64,000 bases of DNA. It comes from Glaciecola petra. GTDB taxonomy: Bacteria > Pseudomonadota > Gammaproteobacteria > Enterobacterales > Alteromonadaceae. The first letter of the stretch is position 1, and each line of letters begins with the position of its first letter. Shown piece after piece: positions 35,857 through 44,561 of this stretch. The stretch spans positions 62,001 through 126,000 of the forward strand of contig NZ_JAVRHX010000008.1 in assembly GCF_031846345.1 (NCBI RefSeq), in the 5' to 3' direction. A program made the position numbers and the translations under genes. Below the pieces are notes generated by a model. That model saw only the letters and a program-made list of their open reading frames with translations. It did not search any database and was not told where the DNA came from.

Positions 35857-37161
35857 ATGAAAAAGATAGTTTTAGCATTAATCATTGCACTTGGCGTATT
35901 TTCAAGTTCATTTATTACTAAGCAATCGCAAGCACGCGAATTGCTCGACAAAGTGGCCGTTATCGTTGACCAAGGGGTTATTCTTGAGAGTGAAATCACC
36001 GTTCTAATGGAAGGTGTAAAATCTAATGCCCTTACCAGTGGACAGACTTTACCTTCGGATGCAGCATTACGACGCCAAGCAATAGAACGACTCATTTTAG
36101 AGAACTTGCAGGCGCAAATGGCAGAGAAAATGGGTATTCAAGTGAGTGACCCTCAACTAGACCAAACAATCGAAAACATTGCGGCTCAACAAAATATTGA
36201 CATGCAAACGTTCCGGCGCGAATTGGCTAAAGAAGGCCTCCCTTATGAAGAATATCGCGAACAAATCAGAAAAGAATTAATATCTGGCGAAGTAAGACGC
36301 GCTAATGTACGTCGACGGGTTTATATTACTCAGCAAGAAATTGATACCTTAATGTCATTGATGAACGAACAAGGTGCTGAACAAGCCGAATATCGACTTA
36401 GCCATATTTTGATTGATATTGGAAGTGACGCAACTGAAGAAGAAATCACTGAAGCAAGAGACCGTGCCGAGAGAATATTGGGACTGCTCGATACTGGTTC
36501 TGATTTTGCGCGTTTGGCTATAGGCGCATCTTCTGGTGCGAAAGCCCTTGAAGGTGGAGATATGGGATGGATGAACATAAATTCCATGCCGACCTTGTTT
36601 GCCGAAGCCGTTGAAGGCAAAAAGAAAAATCAAACCATTGGCCCCATTAGAAGTGGAGCCGGATTTCATATTTTACAAATCGCTGACACTCGAGGCGTTG
36701 AAATAGTCGAAGTAGAAGAAGTCAATGCTAGGCATATTCTTATTCCCCCATCGATTATTTTGAGTGATGCAAAAGCCGAAAGTATGTTGTCTGAATTTAG
36801 AGAGCAACTTATTGCTGGCGAAGCTGATTTTGCCGAATTAGCGAAAGAACACTCAGAAGATCCTGGTTCAGCATTAAGAGGTGGTGAGCTTGGCTGGAAT
36901 GATCCTAGTGTATATGTGCCTGAGTTTAAAGACGCCTTAGCTACCTTGACTAAAGATGAATATAGTCAGCCAATTCGCACCGTGCACGGCTGGCATTTGA
37001 TTCAACTTATAGACCGTCGAGTTGATGATGCAACTGATAAACGTAAAGAAGATCGCGCATATCAGCTGATTTTCAATCGTAAATTTCAAGAAGAAACAGA
37101 CGCATGGCTAAGAGAAATGCGTGATCAGGCGTATATTGAAGTGCTTGACGAAAATGCTTAA
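35857..37161 (+). CDS. surA: Periplasmic chaperone and peptidyl-prolyl isomerase SurA
   Basis: SurA escorts unfolded outer-membrane proteins to BAM. A signal peptide (MKKIVLALIIALGVFSSSFI up to QA) is followed by the N-terminal chaperone domain (LDKVAVIVDQGVILESEI), two parvulin domains (about 174-275, with YRLSHILIDI and GGDMGWMNINSMPTLFAEAV; and about 285-385, with VNARHILIPP and GGELGWNDPSVYVPEF), and a C-terminal helix. Length 434 is normal. It follows lptD in the conserved lptD-surA-pdxA-rsmA-apaG-apaH run. Confidence 0.96.
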   Translation: MKKIVLALIIALGVFSSSFITKQSQARELLDKVAVIVDQGVILESEITVLMEGVKSNALTSGQTLPSDAALRRQAIERLILENLQAQMAEKMGIQVSDPQLDQTIENIAAQQNIDMQTFRRELAKEGLPYEEYREQIRKELISGEVRRANVRRRVYITQQEIDTLMSLMNEQGAEQAEYRLSHILIDIGSDATEEEITEARDRAERILGLLDTGSDFARLAIGASSGAKALEGGDMGWMNINSMPTLFAEAVEGKKKNQTIGPIRSGAGFHILQIADTRGVEIVEVEEVNARHILIPPSIILSDAKAESMLSEFREQLIAGEADFAELAKEHSEDPGSALRGGELGWNDPSVYVPEFKDALATLTKDEYSQPIRTVHGWHLIQLIDRRVDDATDKRKEDRAYQLIFNRKFQEETDAWLREMRDQAYIEVLDENA

Positions 37162-37200
37162 GTACTACCCAGATGATGTTAACACCTTGATGAGACAAAC

Positions 37201-38178
37201 ATGATACGTTTAGCAATCACACCGGGCGAACCCGCAGGCATTGGCCCTGACCTTCTCATATTGTTAGCGAATAATGCATGGGATGCTGAGTTAGTGGTGT
37301 TTGCAGACATGCAAATGCTTGAAGAACGCGCCAAGATGCTAAGTGTTAACATAGAATTGGTCGAATATAATCCGCACAAACCACAGCTTCAAAAAGCAGG
37401 TCGACTTGTTGTTAGGCATGTCCCCTGTGCTGTGAAACCGGTTGCTGGCGAGCTAAATAGCGAAAACGGCCATTATGTTGTCGATACACTTCGTTTAGCC
37501 TGCGAAGCTAATATGGAAGGCGATTTTGATGCCGTTGTTACCGGCCCGGTGCACAAAGGTATTATCAACAAAGCCGGAATTTCATTTAGTGGACATACTG
37601 AATATTTTGCTCAACAGTCTGGCACATCTGATGTTGTCATGATGTTAGCAACAGACGGCCTAAGAGTATGCCTCGCGACCACCCACATCCCCCTTGCATA
37701 TGTTAGTAAAGCAATTACTCCAGAACGAATAGAAAAGGTCATAGATATTATGTATCGCGATTTAAAAGAAAAATTCGCGATACCAAACCCCAGTATATAT
37801 GTATGTGGGCTTAATCCACATGCAGGAGAAGACGGGCATTTAGGCAAAGAAGAAATTATGGTGATTACACCTACACTAGACCGATTGCGCGCTAGTGGGA
37901 TGAATATAGTCGGCCCTTTGCCTGCCGACACTATTTTTCAAACGAAATATTTAGACCAAGCTGATGTAGTATTGGCCATGTATCACGATCAAGGCTTGCC
38001 TGTCTTAAAATTTAAAGGTTTTGGTAATTCGGTCAACATCACTTTGGGCTTACCTTTCATTCGCACATCAGTTGATCATGGCACCGCGACCGATCTTGCC
38101 GGAACAGGACAAGCTGATACCGGCAGCATGTCTAAGGCTATTCAAAAAGCCATTAAATTAGCTAAGTTGAAGCTGTGA
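37201..38178 (+). CDS. pdxA: 4-hydroxythreonine-4-phosphate dehydrogenase
   Basis: NAD-dependent oxidation in vitamin B6 synthesis, giving the amino ketone used by PdxJ (encoded at 18067). The N-terminal ITPGEPAGIGPDLL, VVTGPVHKGIINKAGISFSG with HTEYFA supplying a metal-ligand His, and VLAMYHDQGLPVLKF and DHGTATDLAGTG near the end are all present. Length 325 is standard. Its stop overlaps the GTG start of rsmA. Confidence 0.96.
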   Translation: MIRLAITPGEPAGIGPDLLILLANNAWDAELVVFADMQMLEERAKMLSVNIELVEYNPHKPQLQKAGRLVVRHVPCAVKPVAGELNSENGHYVVDTLRLACEANMEGDFDAVVTGPVHKGIINKAGISFSGHTEYFAQQSGTSDVVMMLATDGLRVCLATTHIPLAYVSKAITPERIEKVIDIMYRDLKEKFAIPNPSIYVCGLNPHAGEDGHLGKEEIMVITPTLDRLRASGMNIVGPLPADTIFQTKYLDQADVVLAMYHDQGLPVLKFKGFGNSVNITLGLPFIRTSVDHGTATDLAGTGQADTGSMSKAIQKAIKLAKLKL

Positions 38179-38999
38179 GCAACAAGCATTTAGGTCATAC
38201 TGCTCGAAAAAGATTCGGACAGAACTTTTTGCATGACCCATTTGTGATAGATAAGATCGTCAGTGCCATTGGTCCAAAGAACGGTGAAAATTTAGTTGAA
38301 ATAGGACCTGGCTTAGGCGCGCTAACCGAACCAGTTGCTGAACTTGTTGATGATTTAACGGTTGTTGAATTAGACAGAGACCTTGCAAAGAGGCTAAGGT
38401 CGCATCCCTTTATTCAAGACAAACTAAATGTAGTCGAGCAAGATGCTTTAAAGTTTGATTTCTCAAGTATGGTAGATGGCAACCAGAAACTTCGCGTATT
38501 TGGCAATCTGCCCTACAATATTTCTACTCCTTTGATGTTTCACTTGTTTAAGTTTTGTAACCATATTCAAGATATGCATTTTATGTTGCAATTAGAGGTG
38601 GTTAAACGCTTGTGCGCAACCCACGGTGACAAATTGTATGGTCGATTATCGGTAATGGCACAATACTATTGTAAAGCTGTACCGGTTGTGATGGTTCCGC
38701 CAACTGCATTTAAACCCGCTCCAAAAGTTGATTCCGCTGTGGTTAGGTTAATACCCCACAAACAACCTATTGTAGATCTGCATTGTATTGATACCTTGCA
38801 ACAAGTTGTGACCTCTGCATTTAATCAACGACGAAAAACTATAAGAAATAGCTTAAAAAACTTGTTAGATGAGCAACAAATTACTACATTGGACATAGAC
38901 CCAAGCTTCAGAGCCGAAAAATTGTCTCTTGCAGACTTTGCTGCGCTCGCAAATGCAGTTTTTGAGAATATAAACCATGAGTCATGTCGTTCAAATTGA
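38175..38999 (+). CDS. rsmA: 16S rRNA dimethyladenosine transferase (KsgA)
   Basis: Dimethylates A1518 and A1519 in the 3' hairpin of 16S rRNA late in small-subunit assembly. The start is a GTG that overlaps the pdxA stop by four bases. Visible motifs are KRFGQNFLHDPFV, the SAM loop VEIGPGLGALTEPV, and the catalytic FGNLPYNISTPL (NLPY). PTAFKPAPKVDSAVVRL and FNQRRKTIRNSL follow in the C-terminal domain. Length 274 fits. Confidence 0.96.
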   Translation: MSNKHLGHTARKRFGQNFLHDPFVIDKIVSAIGPKNGENLVEIGPGLGALTEPVAELVDDLTVVELDRDLAKRLRSHPFIQDKLNVVEQDALKFDFSSMVDGNQKLRVFGNLPYNISTPLMFHLFKFCNHIQDMHFMLQLEVVKRLCATHGDKLYGRLSVMAQYYCKAVPVVMVPPTAFKPAPKVDSAVVRLIPHKQPIVDLHCIDTLQQVVTSAFNQRRKTIRNSLKNLLDEQQITTLDIDPSFRAEKLSLADFAALANAVFENINHESCRSN

Positions 39000-39351
39000 A
39001 GTCACTACTAAATACCTAGGTAAGCAAAGACAAGCTTCTTCCAATGAGGTTTATGTATTTAGCTATACCGTAAACATCACCAATCAAAGTGACAGTACCA
39101 TTCAATTGCTTAGCCGTTACTGGCTCATTACAAACGGAAACGGTGAGAAAATTGAAGTGGCAGGGGATGGCGTGGTTGGCGAACAACCCCTTATAGAGCC
39201 AGAGCAAACATACTCATATACTAGCGCCTCAATGCTAAAAACAGAGGTGGGTACAATGCAAGGTTATTATAGTTTTAGCGACGATAAGCAATTTGATTTT
39301 GATGCGCCGATTCCCGTTTTCAGTTTATCTGTTCCTAATAGTGTGCACTAA
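38977..39351 (+). CDS. apaG: ApaG (DUF525) protein
   Basis: A small fibronectin-III-like protein of unknown biochemical role that is part of the rsmA-apaG-apaH operon. The segments YVFSYTVNITNQSD, LLSRYWLITNGNGEKIEV, and DGVVGEQPLIEPEQTYSYTS with MQGYYSF are family hallmarks. The gene begins 23 bases inside rsmA and ends directly before the apaH ATG, which suggests tight translational coupling. Confidence 0.95.
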   Translation: MSHVVQIEVTTKYLGKQRQASSNEVYVFSYTVNITNQSDSTIQLLSRYWLITNGNGEKIEVAGDGVVGEQPLIEPEQTYSYTSASMLKTEVGTMQGYYSFSDDKQFDFDAPIPVFSLSVPNSVH

Positions 39352-40173
39352 ATGAACAACTATGTTGTTGGTGACATTCAAGGTTGTTATAAAGGACTAA
39401 GACGTCTTTTAAAAAAAGCCAAATTCGATGCTCACAAAGATAAATTGTGGGCAGTAGGTGATCTTGTCGCGAGAGGTCCACATAGCCTAGAAACTTTAGA
39501 ATATTTACACGATTTAGGCCCACAATTTGAAACCGTCCTAGGCAACCACGACCTGCACCTTATTGCTTACGCTTATGGTATCTCAAAACTAAAACCGCAA
39601 GACCGCTTAGAAGCCCTCACAAAACATAAGAAATTTCCGAAATATATAGATTTCCTAAAATCTAAACCACTCGCGGTTTTACCTACAAAAAATGTACTCA
39701 TCTCGCACGCAGGACTATACCCAGGATGGTCATTTAACAAAGCGATTAAAATGTCGAATAAAGTACAAGAAGCCTTAAATCAATCAGAACCTACAAAATT
39801 TTTGAGCAAAATGTACGGTAACTCACCGCATCAATGGCATTCAGACCTCACAGAGATACAAAAGCTCAGATTTAGCGTCAATGTGTTAACGCGTATGCGG
39901 TATTTGCAAAACGATGCTTCGTTGGATTTTGAGACCAAATGCCACCCCCAAAACGCACCCAAATCATTAAAACCATGGTTTTTAATGAAAAACAAATACT
40001 TGGAAAAGAAACAAACCATCTTATTTGGACACTGGGCATCACTCCTAGGGCAAATCCCAAAAAAACACCCTAACCCAAGTAATATAGTTGCTTTGGACAC
40101 AGGTTTTGTATGGGGTAACACCTTAAGTATGTATTGCATAGAAACAAAGAAAATTATCCATATACAAGCATAA
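39352..40173 (+). CDS. apaH: Symmetrical bis(5'-nucleosyl)-tetraphosphatase
   Basis: Cleaves Ap4A to two ADP and removes Np4 RNA caps. The metallophosphatase motifs are intact: YVVGDIQGCYKGL (GD-H variant with Q as in the family), AVGDLVARGPHSLE, LGNHDLHLIA, LISHAGLYPGW and LFGHWASLLG. Length 273 is normal. It starts at the base after the apaG stop and closes the lptD-to-apaH run. Confidence 0.96.
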   Translation: MNNYVVGDIQGCYKGLRRLLKKAKFDAHKDKLWAVGDLVARGPHSLETLEYLHDLGPQFETVLGNHDLHLIAYAYGISKLKPQDRLEALTKHKKFPKYIDFLKSKPLAVLPTKNVLISHAGLYPGWSFNKAIKMSNKVQEALNQSEPTKFLSKMYGNSPHQWHSDLTEIQKLRFSVNVLTRMRYLQNDASLDFETKCHPQNAPKSLKPWFLMKNKYLEKKQTILFGHWASLLGQIPKKHPNPSNIVALDTGFVWGNTLSMYCIETKKIIHIQA

Positions 40174-40244
40174 AGTTATCTTATATTGCGTCGATAACCT
40201 ATGGAATATATAAATATTTACACTTTGTAACCCTAGGAGTAAGC

Positions 40245-42269
40245 ATGAGAATTACCGTTGCATCACGCGTAATTGGCGGATTTGTTATCATCAGTTTTTT
40301 ATTGGTGATATTAGGGATATCATCAATTGTGAGCGTCAGCAAAATTGGTGGGGCATCAGAAGAATTAAGCACTTTAGCATTGCCGACAGTATCGGGGAGC
40401 GCCGAATTAAAGGCAACGTTTTTGAACATGGGACGTTTAACGTTTGAGGGTTTTGTTTCTGACGAAAAAGCAGTAGTAGAAGCCAAAAAAGCAGCTTACC
40501 TTGAAGCGCGCGACAACTTTAATTCAACCCTTACAGGCCTTAACAACGTAGTCGCAGGCCAAGATGACTTAACCGCAAGTGTTGCACAAGTAACTGGCAT
40601 ATATCAAGAATACAGCACTAGCACTGACCGCTTGTTTGAGTCACATTTAAGTGCCCTCGACAGCGGCGCAAAAGTTAATTCTTTAGTTGCTGACTTAGAA
40701 GAAAAAATAGACGACGCTTCTTCTCTGCTGCTAGATTTTAGCGACTTAGACGAAGTAAGTGAATCTGATAATTTGCAAAAAGCGGCTGATATTGGCGGTG
40801 AAGCCGAATCTCGATTATTTTCTTTGTTCTCAGAAATAAATGTCTACCGAACCACACAAATGCTGTCCAGAACCACAACACGTTCAGATGATGTGCGTGC
40901 AATTTTAAGACAAAATGACGAACTAATATCACAGGTTGTTGCTGCTGCCAGTGGCGAGGACCAATCAGGTATGCTTGATGAAGTAGTAACATTACTTTCT
41001 GAAATATCAGCCCTTATTGAAAGCAACCAAGGCATTTTGAGAACTAAAGTGGAACAATTGGAAGCCGTGCAAAGGGCTGAAAATTATTTAGCCGAATCGG
41101 ATCAACGCATAGCTCAGGGAACCGAACAACTTACTAATTTAAACAAACTTGCGGCGACCAAAGCAGGTGGCATCAAAGCAGATGTAGCAAGCAGCATCTC
41201 AACCAGCATGATTTGGGTGTTTTCAATTATTGTTGTTTCTCTCATTATTGCTTCTGTTATTGGCTTTAAGAGCGTTAGAGCAATCACTGTGCCTTTGGCA
41301 AAAGTTAACGAGTTATTGGGTATTGCGTCTTCAGGTGACTTAACGCACCGACTAGATGATTCTTCAACAGATGAGTTTGGTCAGTTGGCGAAAAATTGCA
41401 ATAAACTCATCGATAATCTAAAAGATCTTATCTTCTCTATCAATCAGCGTGCTGACCAATTAGCCGCTGCAAGTGGACAAACATCAACCATCACGAAGCA
41501 AACGACTGTTTCTATTGAAGATCAAAAGTCGCAAATATCACAAATTGCAGCAGCAACGACCGAAATGCACACAACGTCAGAATTAGTCTCTACCAATGCT
41601 GAAGACACGCTCAAACAGATAAAAGAAGCTGACAACGAAGCTGAAAAAGTAAAACAAATATCAGGTAAAAATAAACAAACCATTCAAGTATTAGCAAACG
41701 ATGTTGAGCAAGCTGCTGAAGTGATTAATAAGCTTCATCAAGATAGTGCAAGTATCGGTGGCATACTGGATGTTATTCGAGGTGTAGCTGACCAAACCAA
41801 CTTGTTAGCACTGAACGCCGCTATTGAAGCTGCCAGAGCGGGCGAACAAGGCAGAGGGTTTGCAGTTGTTGCAGATGAAGTTAGAACCTTAGCCAGCCGT
41901 ACACAAGAATCAACCCAAGAAATTAATTCTATGATTGAAGTATTACAAGCGGGCGCAGAAAAAGCGGTAGCGGTAATGAATCAAGGTAAAGAACAAACTG
42001 TTGCTTGTGTTGAACAAACAGAACAAGCAGGTGAAGCACTAAACTTAATTACTGATGCGGTGCACAAAGCTTATGAGGTGAGTACTCGCATAGAACAAGC
42101 CGCGCGCGAGCAAAATGCGGTTTCCTCTGAAATTAGCGAACGTCTAGAAAGTATTGTTGGTATCGCTGAACAAACCACAACAGGGGCTCAGCAAACATCT
42201 GAATCTAGTGCTGAAGTTGCATTGTTAGCCGGCGAATTGCAGCAGTCTATAGGTAGCTTTAAAGTCTAA
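40245..42269 (+). CDS. Methyl-accepting chemotaxis protein
   Basis: A 674-residue chemoreceptor. TM1 (about 7-29) and TM2 (about 318-338, MIWVFSIIVVSLIIASVIGF) flank a long helical periplasmic region of some 290 residues, rich in coiled-coil patterns and without a recognisable Cache or PAS fold. A HAMP domain follows, then a methyl-accepting domain whose hairpin tip reads ADQTNLLALNAAIEAARAGE. The start at 40245 has AGGAGT upstream; the frame reaches back to 40134 over the apaH end and that extension is rejected. No CWXXF-type CheB/CheR tether is seen. The ligand is unknown. Confidence 0.92.
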   Translation: MRITVASRVIGGFVIISFLLVILGISSIVSVSKIGGASEELSTLALPTVSGSAELKATFLNMGRLTFEGFVSDEKAVVEAKKAAYLEARDNFNSTLTGLNNVVAGQDDLTASVAQVTGIYQEYSTSTDRLFESHLSALDSGAKVNSLVADLEEKIDDASSLLLDFSDLDEVSESDNLQKAADIGGEAESRLFSLFSEINVYRTTQMLSRTTTRSDDVRAILRQNDELISQVVAAASGEDQSGMLDEVVTLLSEISALIESNQGILRTKVEQLEAVQRAENYLAESDQRIAQGTEQLTNLNKLAATKAGGIKADVASSISTSMIWVFSIIVVSLIIASVIGFKSVRAITVPLAKVNELLGIASSGDLTHRLDDSSTDEFGQLAKNCNKLIDNLKDLIFSINQRADQLAAASGQTSTITKQTTVSIEDQKSQISQIAAATTEMHTTSELVSTNAEDTLKQIKEADNEAEKVKQISGKNKQTIQVLANDVEQAAEVINKLHQDSASIGGILDVIRGVADQTNLLALNAAIEAARAGEQGRGFAVVADEVRTLASRTQESTQEINSMIEVLQAGAEKAVAVMNQGKEQTVACVEQTEQAGEALNLITDAVHKAYEVSTRIEQAAREQNAVSSEISERLESIVGIAEQTTTGAQQTSESSAEVALLAGELQQSIGSFKV

Positions 42270-42288
42270 ATTTAAGGCCTAGCGTTTC

Positions 42289-42322
42289 TAAAAAAGCAAC
42301 CTTTACCCGGTTGCTTTTTTGT
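42289..42322 (+). terminator. Rho-independent terminator of the chemoreceptor gene
   Basis: AAAAAGCAACC and GGTTGCTTTTT arms with a 7-base loop and a T run start 20 bases after the chemoreceptor stop. Confidence 0.85.
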
Positions 42323-42391
42323 TTGTATTAAAGCTTAAGCTCCGATACCATTGATGGTGACATCTAACAATAACAATAATTAAGGAATTAT

Positions 42392-42550
42392 ATGGATATC
42401 GTAAGGCTAATCATTGCAATAATACTGCCGCCATTGGGTGTGTTTTTACAAGTGGGTATAAAAGGTCATTTTTGGCTTAATATTTTGCTAACAATTTGCG
42501 GGTATCTACCTGGTATTATTCATGCCGTGTGGATTATTGCAAAAAAATAA
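42392..42550 (+). CDS. Small YqaE/Pmp3-family membrane protein
   Basis: A 52-residue protein with two membrane helices: MDIVRLIIAIILPPLGVFLQ, then a short GIKGHFWLN turn, then ILLTICGYLPGIIHAVWIIA ending in KK. The PPLGVFLQ and YLPGIIHAVW motifs mark the Pmp3/YqaE family (UPF0057), small hydrophobic proteins linked to membrane potential and stress in yeast and plants; the bacterial role is unclear. TAAGGA lies just upstream. The stop at 42550 directly abuts the convergent lysC stop. Confidence 0.85.
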   Translation: MDIVRLIIAIILPPLGVFLQVGIKGHFWLNILLTICGYLPGIIHAVWIIAKK

Positions 42551-43900
42551 CTATTCAAATAAAGCCCTGTGTAAGGCTCTAACAGCCTCATCACTGTGGC
42601 TTTCGTCAATGACAAACGATAAATTATGTACATTGGCTCCAAAACAAATCATACGCAAATTAAATGCTGAGATCGCTGAAAATATTTTAGACGATACACC
42701 TGCTTCACTATGCATGTTGTTGCCCACCACAGTCACAGCATCGAGATGACGTTCTACCGTGACTTCACATATGTTGCTCAATTCAATCAAGGTTTCTTTG
42801 TTCATCTTTTCTGACATTGAATTAGGCGGATTATCTAAAGTAAACGATACTGCAATTTCAGACGTTGTTATAAGGTCAACGCTGAGTTCATGTTTGGCAA
42901 TGATATGAAAAACCCGCTCTAAGAAGCCTTTTGCGTACATCATCTTAGGTGTTTTAACGGTCACCATCACTTGGTCTTTTCGCCGCGTTACCGCTCTAAA
43001 CGGTGGCTCGTGATCGCAATCTCTCTTGATCCACGTTCCGCCTTTGTCGGGCTCTTTACTGGAGCCAACAAACACTTTAATATTTTGACGTAATGCTGGC
43101 TCCATAGTAGCAGGATGAAGTACCTTAGCACCAAACGTCGCCATTTCTGCGGCTTCTTCAAAACTAAGTTCTGGCAATGGCCTAGCATGTTGAGTTATGC
43201 GAGGGTCGGTAGTGTAAACACCAATTACGTCTGTCCAAATTTCACATGTTTTAGCACCAATTGCTTCGGCAATTAATGCTGCGGTAAAATCAGAACCACC
43301 TCTTCCTAAAGTCGTTGTTCTTCCTTGAGCATCGGCTCCTACAAAACCTTGCGTTACTACAATTTTATGTTCAAGTTCGGGTAGCAACAACTGCTCCGCA
43401 AGCAATTTAATTTTTGCTAAATCTGGGCTCGCCTGTGTAAACCTTTCGTCAGTCCTCAATATTTTACGCACATCAAAATTGATAGCGTTGGCGCCTTTTT
43501 CGCGCAAAATGGCAGCACATAATAGCGATGACATCCGCTCGCCCATCGACATTAAAGCATCCTTTACATCGTCTCTATAATTAATTTCTTCATGCCTAGC
43601 GTAGCTTTCTAGCTCAGCTAATAAATCATAGAGTTTGGTTTCAACATTTTGTGCCGATGGTATTTTGCTAAGAATCGCTATTTCGATTTGATGAATTTTT
43701 TCGATAATGTCAGTGATTTGCTCCGAGCTTAGTGCTTCGTTAGCAAGTTTAACCAAATGATTAGTGATACCCGCTGCAGCGCTGACAACCATTACCTTGG
43801 TAGTGGTATTGTTGATAACGATCTGTGCGCAATTGCAAATCGTCTGATAATTGGCAACACTTGTTCCGCCAAACTTGGCTACATTAATGGGGTTTTGCAT
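42551..43900 (-). CDS. lysC: Lysine-sensitive aspartokinase III
   Basis: Phosphorylates aspartate at the head of the lysine/threonine/methionine pathway. INVAKFGGTSVANYQTICN opens the kinase domain, and TTLGRGGSDFTAALIAEAIG with IWTDVIGVYTTDPRI lies mid-domain. Two C-terminal ACT domains (VKTPKMMYAKGFLERVFHII and DAVTVVGNNMHSEAGVSSKI) allow feedback control. The 449 residues with no homoserine dehydrogenase part fit LysC. A good AGAAAGGA precedes the start. Only 29 bases separate it from the upstream DUF192 gene, so no lysine riboswitch fits directly in front of it. Confidence 0.93.
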   Translation of the reverse strand: MQNPINVAKFGGTSVANYQTICNCAQIVINNTTTKVMVVSAAAGITNHLVKLANEALSSEQITDIIEKIHQIEIAILSKIPSAQNVETKLYDLLAELESYARHEEINYRDDVKDALMSMGERMSSLLCAAILREKGANAINFDVRKILRTDERFTQASPDLAKIKLLAEQLLLPELEHKIVVTQGFVGADAQGRTTTLGRGGSDFTAALIAEAIGAKTCEIWTDVIGVYTTDPRITQHARPLPELSFEEAAEMATFGAKVLHPATMEPALRQNIKVFVGSSKEPDKGGTWIKRDCDHEPPFRAVTRRKDQVMVTVKTPKMMYAKGFLERVFHIIAKHELSVDLITTSEIAVSFTLDNPPNSMSEKMNKETLIELSNICEVTVERHLDAVTVVGNNMHSEAGVSSKIFSAISAFNLRMICFGANVHNLSFVIDESHSDEAVRALHRALFE

Positions 43901-43929
43901 GTAAATTCCTTTCTCAGAAACGCGAATGC

Positions 43930-44361
43930 CTAAGGCAGCAAATCGACTTTATCTCCAACTCGAATGTTCTGTTTATCAAACCAACCTTGATTCATCTCTA
44001 GCGCATATAATACAGGTTCAGGCGAGTTTACCGCGACAAGGTCATGTGGTGTTAATGGTTTAATATCCACAATAATGCCATCTTTTGTTATATAAGCTAG
44101 GTCTAAAGGTATGTATGTATTTTTCATCCAAATGCCCGCTATTTTAGAGCGTTCAAATTTAAATAACATACCACAATCTTCGCACATCTTTTTTCGGTAC
44201 ATTAGGCCTAGTTGTCGTTCTAAAGGCGAATCAGCATAAGCAATATTCAGCATTTTCTCACCTATCTTTATGCTGACTTTATCATCATCTTCGGCGTGCA
44301 ATATGCTATTGCCAAATAATAGTACAGTAAGCAGTATCAGCGAGGGCAATAATCTAATCAC
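43930..44361 (-). CDS. Exported DUF192 protein
   Basis: A 143-residue protein with a signal peptide (VIRLLPSLILLTVLLFGNSI, first residue read as Met from GTG) and then a DUF192 domain: LERQLGLMYRKKMCEDCGML, IAGIWMKNTYIPLDLAYITK and NQGWFDKQNIRVGDKV. The function of DUF192 is unknown. The GTG start at 44361 follows GGAGAAG. The frame continues upstream to 44475 but would run through the acnB terminator, so the shorter form is preferred. It probably shares a transcript with lysC. Confidence 0.85.
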   Translation of the reverse strand: MIRLLPSLILLTVLLFGNSILHAEDDDKVSIKIGEKMLNIAYADSPLERQLGLMYRKKMCEDCGMLFKFERSKIAGIWMKNTYIPLDLAYITKDGIIVDIKPLTPHDLVAVNSPEPVLYALEMNQGWFDKQNIRVGDKVDLLP

Positions 44362-44458
44362 TTCAGCTTCTCCATTCTTATTTTGCAATTCATTAAAAGG
44401 TTTCTTTCTATAGACGATAATAACAGGTCGAAAAGACTTTTCTAAGCTCTTTTGATAT

Positions 44459-44490
44459 AAAAAAAGCTGAGTCATTTATTAGACTCAGCC
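44459..44490 (-). terminator. Rho-independent terminator of acnB
   Basis: On the minus strand GGCTGAGTC and GACTCAGC arms with an 8-base loop are followed by seven T. It lies about 70 bases after the acnB stop and before the DUF192 start. Confidence 0.88.
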
Positions 44491-44561
44491 TTTTTAATCA
44501 TTAAAGCAAAAATCACTTCATACACAGCATGTGTTTGCTGTCTATGAGTTAAGCAATAAGC

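Noticed and set aside
40134..40244. N-terminal extension of the chemoreceptor into apaH
   Set aside because: A good ribosome-binding site and the normal start of TM1 place the start at 40245.
43901..44561. Lysine riboswitch before lysC
   Set aside because: Only 29 bases precede lysC, and the region before DUF192 is mostly taken by the acnB terminator; there is no room for the roughly 170-base aptamer.
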